Shown here piece by piece: positions 1 to 5,819 of a stretch of DNA of 36,904 nucleotides. A program made the translations under genes and the position numbers. Numbering within the stretch: the stretch's first letter is position 1; the number at the start of each line of letters is the position of its first letter. The notes under the pieces are model-generated. The model was not told the DNA's origin. It ran no database searches and worked only from the letters and a program-made list of their open reading frames with translations. Source of the DNA: Lachnospiraceae bacterium (lineage in GTDB: Bacteria; Bacillota_A; Clostridia; Lachnospirales; Lachnospiraceae); assembly GCA_009774655.1 (NCBI GenBank), contig VSOD01000003.1, forward strand, positions 1 through 36,904, given 5' to 3'.

Positions 1-15
1 ATACTGCAATCACAA

Positions 16-37
16 TGATTAAACAAGTACTTAATCA
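16..37. promoter_or_regulatory. candidate operator dyad upstream of the metal-binding gene
   Basis: TGATTAA (16-22) and TTAATCA (31-37) form a 7-bp inverted repeat with an 8-bp centre, about 30 bp ahead of the ribosome site of the first gene. The half-site AATGATTAA recurs at 370-378, just before the ATPase gene. ArsR/SmtB-type metal sensors bind AT-rich dyads of roughly this size, but the match to a known consensus is loose and no regulator gene is in view. Confidence 0.3.
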
Positions 38-69
38 CTGAATTTAAAAATAACGAGGAGGACTTTACA

Positions 70-288
70 ATGAAGAAAACTTACAAGATTGAGGTAGACT
101 GTGCCAACTGTGCAAATCTGATGGAGGATGCAGCCCTAAAGACTGCCGGTGTGCAGAGCGCAACTGTTAATTTCATGACGCAGAAGATGATCGTGGAATT
201 CGACGAGGGCCAGGAGCCGAAGGACGTTATGAAGAACGTGCTGGAAGCCTGCAGGAAAGTGGAGCCGGACTGCGAGATTTTCCTTTAA
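70..288 (+). CDS. small heavy-metal-associated (HMA) domain protein
   Basis: This 72-residue protein is one HMA domain (ferredoxin-like fold) with a metal-binding CANC pair at C11 and C14 near the N-terminus, the usual CxxC position. It probably binds a soft divalent metal in the cytoplasm, either passing it to the efflux ATPase encoded just downstream or acting as that pump's detached N-terminal domain. The downstream ATPase has no CxxC domain of its own, which supports the pairing. GAGGAGGA lies about 8 bases before the ATG. A hairpin at 309-354 separates the two genes. The metal cannot be decided from this gene; the ATPase points to Zn/Cd/Pb. Confidence 0.85.
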   Translation: MKKTYKIEVDCANCANLMEDAALKTAGVQSATVNFMTQKMIVEFDEGQEPKDVMKNVLEACRKVEPDCEIFL

Positions 289-308
289 GCGGCAGCTGCC
301 AGTGACGG

Positions 309-354
309 AATGACACCCTTAAAATGCACCGCTGCAATTTAGGGGTGTCATTTT
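309..354 (+). terminator. intrinsic terminator or attenuator between HMA gene and ATPase gene
   Basis: AATGACACCC (309-318) pairs with GGGTGTCATT (343-352), and flanking A and T bases extend the stem; a short T run follows to 354. The hairpin sits 20 bases after the HMA stop and about 50 bases before the ATPase start. It may let more HMA protein than ATPase be made from one transcript. Confidence 0.7.
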
Positions 355-403
355 CACCAGTAATAATTAAATGATTAAGCATATTTTGAAAGGAGTTTTT
401 ACT

Positions 404-2419
404 ATGCAGGAATTAGTGATAAGTATACTGCTTACGGTCGTTATCATAATGGCTGCGGCGCTTCTTATTTTCGTTGGCAGCCGTAAAGACGGTATGACAA
501 AAAAGCAAAGGGTTATGATGGTTCGGATTTTAATCAGCGCCGGAATCTTACTGGCACTCCAGTTTATTTCCGCAGAGATGTTTGATACAGTTGATGGGTA
601 TTTATTCCCCTCCGCAGGAAGATGGCTTCGTTTTGCGTGCTATCTGATAGATTATCTGATTATCGGATATGACATTCTGAAGAAAGCCGCAAAGGGCATT
701 AAAAACCGTCAGGTATTTGACGAGAGTTTTCTGATGGCAGTGGCTACGATTGGGGCAATGGTACTGGCTGTTTATGAAAATGGCGAGTATCTGGAAGCCA
801 TTGCCGTTATGCTGTTTTATCAGATTGGCGAGTGGTTCCAGGGCTATGCGGTTGGTAAGAGCCGCCGCAATATCAGCAACCTGATGGATATTCGCCCCGA
901 TTATGCCAATATAGAGAAAAACGGGAAATTGGAGCAGGCAGACCCGGACGAAGTAGGGATTGGCAGTGTGATTGTTGTACAGCCTGGAGAAAAAGTGCCG
1001 ATTGACGGAATTATCGTTGAGGGCGCTTCCAGCCTGAATACCAGCGCATTGACCGGGGAAAGCCTGCCCAGGGAGGCAAAGGTCGGTGATGAGGTAATCA
1101 GCGGATGTATCAGCATGACGGGTGTGTTGAAGATACAGACAACAAAAGAGTTTGGGGAATCCACCGTCTCAAAGATTTTGGATTTGGTGGAAAATGCGAG
1201 TTCCCGCAAATCCAAATCAGAGGATTTTATCTCGAAGTTTGCAAGAATCTATACCCCGGCTGTCTGTTATGCGGCGTTGGCACTGGCATTCCTCCCCCCT
1301 GTTGTCCGTATGCTTTTTATGGGGTTGTCTGCTGATTGGGGAGTTTGGATTTACCGGGCGTTGACATTCCTCGTTATCAGCTGCCCTTGTGCGCTTGTAA
1401 TCAGTATTCCTTTGAGTTTCTTTGCGGGAATCGGCGGAGCAAGCAAGGAGGGCGTGCTGGTAAAAGGTTCCAACTATCTGGAAATCCTCTCCCAGACCAG
1501 GTATGTTGTTTTTGACAAAACCGGAACGATGACAAAAGGCGTTTTTGAAGTAAACGGGATTCACCATTCCACCATTGAGAACGAGAAACTGCTGGAGTAT
1601 GCTGCTTTTGCAGAAAGCGCTTCTTCCCACCCGATCAGCAAGAGCTTACAGCGGGCATATGGAAAAGAGATTGACAGAACCCGTGTGGCGGATATACAGG
1701 AAATCAGCGGAAATGGCGTAACCGCAAAGGTAGACGGTATGGAGGTTGCAGCCGGGAACGATAAACTGATGAAACACCTGAACATTCCTTATCAGGACTG
1801 CCATCAGACCGGAACGATTATTCACATGGCAATCAACGGGAAATATGCAGGGCATATTGTGATTTCCGATATTATCAAACCTCATTCCAGGGCGGCGATT
1901 GCGGAATTAAAGAAAGCTGGCGTTGAAAGATGTGTCATGCTGACGGGAGATGCAAAGAAAGTGGCAAATCAGGTTGCTTCCTCTCTTGGGATTGACGAGG
2001 TTTACAGCGAACTTCTGCCAGCAGATAAAGTTGAAAAAGTGGAAGAACTTCTGCGGGTGAAGCCGGGCAAGGCAAAGCTGGCATTTGTGGGTGACGGTAT
2101 CAATGACGCCCCGGTTCTTTCCCGAGCGGATATTGGTATCGCTATGGGGGCTATGGGTTCCGATGCGGCAATCGAAGCGGCGGATATTGTGTTGATGGAT
2201 GATGATCCGATTAAGATTGCAAAAGCAATCAAGATTTCAAGAAAATGTCTGCGGATTGTTTATCAGAATATTACAATGGCGCTTGTTGTGAAATTCGCCT
2301 GCCTTGCATTAGGGGCTGTGGGAATTGCAAATATGTATCTGGCGATTTTCGCAGATGTGGGCGTTATGATTCTTGCAGTGCTGAATGCAATCCGTTGTCT
2401 GTTTGTGAAAAAGCTGTAA
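404..2419 (+). CDS. cadA: heavy-metal translocating P1B-type ATPase (Zn/Cd/Pb efflux, CadA/ZntA-like)
   Basis: This membrane pump uses ATP to export divalent soft metals. Visible motifs are the actuator TGES (217-220), the transmembrane CPC (327-329), the phosphorylation site DKTGT (D371), an SSHP nucleotide-domain motif, and the hinge GDGIND (563-568). The last helices carry a lysine in ALVVKF and an aspartate in FADVG; together with CPC these mark the P1B-2 Zn/Cd/Pb group. The N-terminus starts with membrane helices and lacks a CxxC domain, which the upstream HMA protein may supply. I chose the ATG at 404 because AAAGGAG sits at 390-396; the in-frame ATG at 371 has no ribosome site. The product is 671 residues. 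It belongs to the host flank, outside the phage junction. Confidence 0.93.
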   Translation: MQELVISILLTVVIIMAAALLIFVGSRKDGMTKKQRVMMVRILISAGILLALQFISAEMFDTVDGYLFPSAGRWLRFACYLIDYLIIGYDILKKAAKGIKNRQVFDESFLMAVATIGAMVLAVYENGEYLEAIAVMLFYQIGEWFQGYAVGKSRRNISNLMDIRPDYANIEKNGKLEQADPDEVGIGSVIVVQPGEKVPIDGIIVEGASSLNTSALTGESLPREAKVGDEVISGCISMTGVLKIQTTKEFGESTVSKILDLVENASSRKSKSEDFISKFARIYTPAVCYAALALAFLPPVVRMLFMGLSADWGVWIYRALTFLVISCPCALVISIPLSFFAGIGGASKEGVLVKGSNYLEILSQTRYVVFDKTGTMTKGVFEVNGIHHSTIENEKLLEYAAFAESASSHPISKSLQRAYGKEIDRTRVADIQEISGNGVTAKVDGMEVAAGNDKLMKHLNIPYQDCHQTGTIIHMAINGKYAGHIVISDIIKPHSRAAIAELKKAGVERCVMLTGDAKKVANQVASSLGIDEVYSELLPADKVEKVEELLRVKPGKAKLAFVGDGINDAPVLSRADIGIAMGAMGSDAAIEAADIVLMDDDPIKIAKAIKISRKCLRIVYQNITMALVVKFACLALGAVGIANMYLAIFADVGVMILAVLNAIRCLFVKKL

Positions 2420-2521
2420 GAAGAAGGGGTTCCTTTGGCAAAAAAACTGGTAAGGCGGCGCAGGGATGGAAAAATGATATATGCTATAGTAAACGAAATT
2501 TCTAATGTCGTTAACTACAAA

Positions 2522-2559
2522 AAGCCCGGAGCACTTGATTTTGCAAGGACTCCGGGCTT
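2522..2559 (-). terminator. terminator of the host tRNA gene (minus strand)
   Basis: AAGCCCGGAG (2522-2531) is perfectly complementary to CTCCGGGCTT (2550-2559), giving a 10-bp stem. Read on the minus strand, a TTTTTG tract follows at 2523-2518. It lies just downstream of the tRNA 3' fragment, as expected for the original tRNA transcription end. It may also stop + strand transcription from the ATPase, though the T tract on that side is poor. The 333 bases between the ATPase stop and the endolysin stop hold only this terminator, the att fragment, a second terminator and a short tandem repeat. Confidence 0.85.
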
Positions 2560-2566
2560 CTCTTAA

Positions 2567-2591
2567 GTAGCGAGAGGGGGACTTGAACCCT
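2567..2591 (-). other. tRNA 3'-end fragment: prophage attachment site (left junction)
   Basis: Read on the minus strand this stretch holds a T-arm (GGG-TTCAAGT-CCC) and an acceptor 3' half ending in CTCTCGCTA, with no tRNA body upstream of it. A tRNA terminator follows at once. Tailed phages and integrative elements commonly recombine into tRNA 3' ends; the displaced 3' copy stays next to the host terminator, while the intact tRNA is rebuilt at the other end. This places the phage on the right. The tRNA identity cannot be told from this fragment; TTCAAGT is common in leucine tRNAs. Confidence 0.75.
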
Positions 2592-2608
2592 ATTTCCCTC
2601 ATTAAAGT

Positions 2609-2663
2609 AAAAACCCAGCATTTATAATGGATGTCCGGAACTCCTTATAAATGCTGGGTTTTT
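2609..2663. terminator. bidirectional intrinsic terminator ending the phage late operon
   Basis: The 19 bases at 2609-2627 and 2645-2663 are perfect inverted copies around a 17-base loop, with A5 on one flank and T5 on the other, so it can stop transcripts from both sides. It lies between the endolysin stop and the attachment site and insulates late phage transcription from the host flank. Confidence 0.9.
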
Positions 2664-2727
2664 AGATTATTACTGACGATACAGCCATCTAAATAAAAAT
2701 ATAAAAATGCTATATATAAAACAAGTA

Positions 2728-2751
2728 TGCAACACGAAATGCAACACGAAA
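2728..2751. repeat. two tandem 12-bp repeats near the attachment site
   Basis: TGCAACACGAAA occurs at 2728-2739 and again, exactly, at 2740-2751, touching the endolysin stop codon. The position, about 140 bp inside the phage end, would suit arm-type binding sites of a tyrosine integrase. That role is an inference. Confidence 0.6.
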
Positions 2752-2752
2752 A

Positions 2753-3982
2753 CTACCTTTCGGTTTCGCTTACGCTATACATATTAATCAATGTAACAAC
2801 ACCCATCTTCTCCAACCGGCTCTGCAGTGCCTTGGCATTGTCAAGACTCTTGTAAGCGCCTGCCTGCACGATCCATAACGAACCGTCAGGCGCGATCTGA
2901 TCCGGTTGCGACGTCGCAACGTCCGTTTTGACAATGCGATTAAGCAGTTGTACGATATGATCTCCGTAACTATCCTTTGCCACTCTGGCTGCGTCGAGAC
3001 TCTCATATCCCGAGTAACCCGGTACAGCCCACTTCCCGGAAAGACATTCAAACGTCTGTGCACACCCTTTTGATACATACTTATAGCGCGGATCCACGCA
3101 GGCCTGCGTAAGTTGCACCGTGGTCGCATACGCTTTAAGGTGCTGAATCTGCGCCCGGATCCCGGTGCGGTCATCTATAAATGTTAATCCCGGCACCCCG
3201 CCTGTCGCTCCCAGGCCGGCGTAGTTGTGTTGGCCTGGCTTTACGTCACCGCCAAATTTAAAATATCCTGTCTCTATCAGCGCCTGACAGAATGCGCCGT
3301 CACCGCGCACGCCCTCTTTCTTGCCCTCGTCTAAAAAGATAGCCGCAAGATGCAGATACTCGGTTGCCCGTGGATTTACGGATAACAAATACTCGTTAAG
3401 TTGCTCTGCAGTAGCAATGCTGCTGCCCATGATCGCTGTTTCCTTCACTTGCGAAACATGAGGTACTATTGCTCTAGAAATAGACTTTGCAACCGCTTCG
3501 GCGCCGCCTGCCGCGCGATATGTATCAATATCCTGCTGATTATCGCAGAAGCAGCACTCTATTAGCATAGACTTTGCCTTTGTCTTTTTGATTACATATA
3601 ACCCTGATCCTGCTTTGACACCACGGTTTGCAAAGCCCAGAGACGCGATATTCACGCACACGTCCAACGCATCCTGATACTGTCTGCCCTTATAGGTATA
3701 AACCTCTACGCCGTGCCCTGTATGCGCTGCAGAAGCATTAAAGTGTATTGATATAAACCAGTCCAGATCCTGCCTGTTGGCCAGTGCCACGGCAGCTGCC
3801 AAATACTCATTCTGTGTATTTGCCTGGTCTATTGTACAGTCAATCACTGTAACGCCTGCAGCACGGAGCAGGCCCATAAGGGCCTGTCCGACAAGACGGG
3901 TATGTTCTGACTCATTAATAATACCAACAGCCCCAGATCCCGGGCCGCTGGCGGTATGTCCACAGTTGATTCCTACCGTCAT
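2753..3982 (-). CDS. endolysin: amidase + glucosaminidase + SPOR domains
   Basis: This 409-residue lysin cuts host peptidoglycan at the end of infection. Residues 1-172 form an Amidase_3 domain (N-acetylmuramoyl-L-alanine amidase) with likely zinc ligands H9, E24 and H80 and catalytic E142 (MLIECCF). Residues about 195-345 resemble a glucosaminidase domain (QALIETGYF, E237; NYAGLG). Residues about 369-403 form a SPOR-type domain (LWIVQAGAYKS), a module that binds denuded glycan strands. There is no signal peptide, so export should depend on the holin. The ATG overlaps the holin stop as ATGA, and AGGAGG lies 7 bases upstream. Two hydrolytic activities plus SPOR in one phage lysin is less common than a single activity plus SH3 or LysM binding repeats. 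Confidence 0.9.
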   Translation of the reverse strand: MTVGINCGHTASGPGSGAVGIINESEHTRLVGQALMGLLRAAGVTVIDCTIDQANTQNEYLAAAVALANRQDLDWFISIHFNASAAHTGHGVEVYTYKGRQYQDALDVCVNIASLGFANRGVKAGSGLYVIKKTKAKSMLIECCFCDNQQDIDTYRAAGGAEAVAKSISRAIVPHVSQVKETAIMGSSIATAEQLNEYLLSVNPRATEYLHLAAIFLDEGKKEGVRGDGAFCQALIETGYFKFGGDVKPGQHNYAGLGATGGVPGLTFIDDRTGIRAQIQHLKAYATTVQLTQACVDPRYKYVSKGCAQTFECLSGKWAVPGYSGYESLDAARVAKDSYGDHIVQLLNRIVKTDVATSQPDQIAPDGSLWIVQAGAYKSLDNAKALQSRLEKMGVVTLINMYSVSETER

Positions 3983-4416
3983 TGCCCGCCTCCTGTTGCG
4001 CCTTCGCTCTCTGTTTTATCCTTTAGCATTTCAATGGCCTTTGTAAGTGGGACAGGAATATGTACTCCCATCAGCCCAGCGTTTTCAATAATACTGATCG
4101 TTTCATTTGCGATAAATGCAATCACAACAGCGTCCCTAATGAAGTTGGATCCCATAACAAGATCAAGCCGGTATGCCACCAGAACGACAAGCAGCGTTAC
4201 ACCTTTTCTGCAGAGACCTTTCCAGCCAGCCCTGCTTTCCAGCATACCATTCGGCGTTTTATTGCTCGTATGGAATACCCCTGCCACGATCAAGCCCGTC
4301 ACATAGTCAACCCCCATGAAGATCAGCAATGTCACCAATGCGGCATCCCATCCGCCGAACAGGGACGTGATCAAGCCTCCCAATGTCCCAAACAAAGTTA
4401 AAAATTTCATTTTCAT
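3979..4416 (-). CDS. phage holin (toxin secretion/phage lysis holin type)
   Basis: A 145-residue membrane protein with hydrophobic segments near residues 8-40 (FGTLGGLITSLFGGWDAALV), 70-90 and 95-120. It carries the DYVTG motif and the conserved GWKG region of the phage_holin_4 family, which also includes TcdE-like holins. It would oligomerise in the cytoplasmic membrane and release the endolysin. The ATG at 4416 is preceded by AAAGGAG. Its stop overlaps the endolysin start, so the two are translationally coupled as a lysis cassette. The reading frame just upstream is a decayed gene. Confidence 0.92.
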   Translation of the reverse strand: MKMKFLTLFGTLGGLITSLFGGWDAALVTLLIFMGVDYVTGLIVAGVFHTSNKTPNGMLESRAGWKGLCRKGVTLLVVLVAYRLDLVMGSNFIRDAVVIAFIANETISIIENAGLMGVHIPVPLTKAIEMLKDKTESEGATGGGQ

Positions 4417-4617
4417 GCGTCCTCTCCTTTTCCTCCGGCTCTTCCGGCATTTTTAAAAGTGTATTATACAGTTGCGTCGCAACATCGTTGCCGCCTTATT
4501 TTTTGTCTGTTCTTCTTTAAGACGTCGTGCGGTCTGTCAATATGAGAACTCCAGAACTGCGGTAGATAGTGAAAACATCCACTCGACCCAATGCGCTGCT
4601 ATGTAAGATATGATCAT
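4417..4617 (-). pseudogene. decayed small phage gene between fibre and holin
   Basis: A frame opens at 4617 with AAGGAG 7 bases upstream and reads MIISYIAAHWVEWMF and so on for 26 codons, then meets TGA at 4539-4537. The same frame continues after the stop as QTARRLKEEQTKNK. Shortly after, another frame gives GGNDVATQLYNTLLKMPEEP up to the holin ribosome site. These three pieces match, in order, the N-terminal membrane segment, basic middle and C-terminal end of a small protein often found before clostridial phage holins (family recalled from memory, not searched). The simplest reading is a CGA to TGA nonsense change plus an internal deletion of some tens of codons that shifted the frame. Confidence 0.65.
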
Positions 4618-4646
4618 TGCTGTTCTCCTTAATACGCTTGTCTTAC

Positions 4647-5807
4647 TTAAGAAAATGTGATCGTAAAATCACCATCAACCGCTACTGGAAAGTTATTTTT
4701 AGCAGAAAATGCACTTTTGTCATTTTTGCGCACCCTGAAAGATAGAAGGTTATTCACAATATTCTGTCTTGAGAAACAACTCACATCATAATCAGCCACA
4801 TTTTCTGAATTTATCAGATATCCGTCAATCCCGCGCACCCTTATCCAGCCGGCTATAGTTGCCTGTAATCCTGCTGCACTTTTCTCAAGAGGGATCGTGA
4901 AATATATTTCCGTTCCGCTTGTTGTCAGACATCCTGAAAACATATTGTTTGCGATTATTTTCACGGTATCTCCGGCTTTATACTTCACGTCGTCTTCTAT
5001 TGCGATCTGTTTCATTTCTCCTGTTTTATAGTCATATATTTTCCTTACCTTTTTTGAGATCTGTATCAGATACATATCATTTCTTGCATCAAATACAGAA
5101 AATACCGGTAGATCTCCGTCAAGGGATGATTGAATGTTTAATAACGGTCCCTTTAAGTTGACCAATCTTATTCCCACAGGATTATCTTCGGTTCTTCTGA
5201 TAACCAGAGGATCGAATTTAGGGGAGTCGATCTGACCACCGGTAACGGGAAGTGCTTCACCTTCAATAAGAATCTGTTTCACGCTATTTGTTTTTTTGTC
5301 ATAAATAATCCTTCTTCCGGCACGGCTTACAGAAAACAATTCTGTGGACTTCACTCCATCTTCGACATCATATATCTCGAAAACAGCTTCGTTCACACGA
5401 CTGTTTGCCTGCAGCCTTATACGAGTTGGGCAGTTAGTCGGAATCAGATCGAGCGATATATCAGAATTCTCATTTTCGTTTGTCAATTTCAAGGTACTTC
5501 CATACTTGGCTTTTTGAGTTAAAGTGCCGCCAACAATAGGGAGCGCCCCGACATTCTCCGCCGTGATATTTACATCCCCTTTTCGGAAATTCGTCTCCTT
5601 TTCTCCTTTAACGCCTGATACACCTGTAAGCTGACCCTTTGCCAGTATTTGCCAGAACTCATTGTTCTCTACCGGAGCATTCCCTGTAGTTTCTTTTTTT
5701 GCTACATAAGTCGATCCATTATAGTAAACAAACTGCAAAAAGTTATACGTTTCCGCAGGACTGTATTCGCCCCTTGGAACAAACCCGATTATCCCAGCAT
5801 CCCTCAT
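4647..5807 (-). CDS. tail fibre / receptor-binding protein with CBM-like N-terminus
   Basis: This 386-residue protein begins with about 50 residues like a small carbohydrate-binding module (GEYSPAETYNFLQFVYYNGS, then W48), nearly identical to the N-terminus of the next fibre gene upstream. The rest is beta-rich with no catalytic motif. Residues about 90-180 and 185-270 look like two diverged tandem copies; compare GRRIIYDKKTNSVKQILIE with VRKIYDYKTGEMKQIAIE. The C-terminus (residues about 290-386) may be the knob. It lies 12 bases after the upstream fibre gene with GGGGGCGG ahead of the ATG. The likely role is host surface recognition, perhaps of glycan. The base composition is visibly more AT-rich than the head genes. 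Confidence 0.75.
   Translation of the reverse strand: MRDAGIIGFVPRGEYSPAETYNFLQFVYYNGSTYVAKKETTGNAPVENNEFWQILAKGQLTGVSGVKGEKETNFRKGDVNITAENVGALPIVGGTLTQKAKYGSTLKLTNENENSDISLDLIPTNCPTRIRLQANSRVNEAVFEIYDVEDGVKSTELFSVSRAGRRIIYDKKTNSVKQILIEGEALPVTGGQIDSPKFDPLVIRRTEDNPVGIRLVNLKGPLLNIQSSLDGDLPVFSVFDARNDMYLIQISKKVRKIYDYKTGEMKQIAIEDDVKYKAGDTVKIIANNMFSGCLTTSGTEIYFTIPLEKSAAGLQATIAGWIRVRGIDGYLINSENVADYDVSCFSRQNIVNNLLSFRVRKNDKSAFSAKNNFPVAVDGDFTITFS
5689..5801 (-). repeat. 113-bp exact direct repeat, copy 1 (second copy at 7633-7745)
   Basis: Bases 5689-5801 are identical to 7633-7745 with a constant offset of 1944 bp (648 codons). Each copy encodes the shared N-terminal module of one of the two fibre proteins in the same frame. 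Recombination between copies would delete the Peptidase-G2 fibre and leave one in-frame fused fibre. Confidence 0.95.
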
Positions 5808-5819
5808 TCTTACCGCCCC

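Noticed and set aside
1..2510. The metal pump genes as phage cargo
   Set aside because: The tRNA 3' fragment and its terminator lie between them and the phage, and the tRNA orientation puts the phage on the right side; they are host flank.
2436..2567. Small TTG-started frame after the ATPase (about 43 codons, KKLVRRRRDGKMI)
   Set aside because: It has a weak ribosome site and recalls a PspC start only vaguely; the frame runs through the tRNA terminator hairpin, so it is probably chance.
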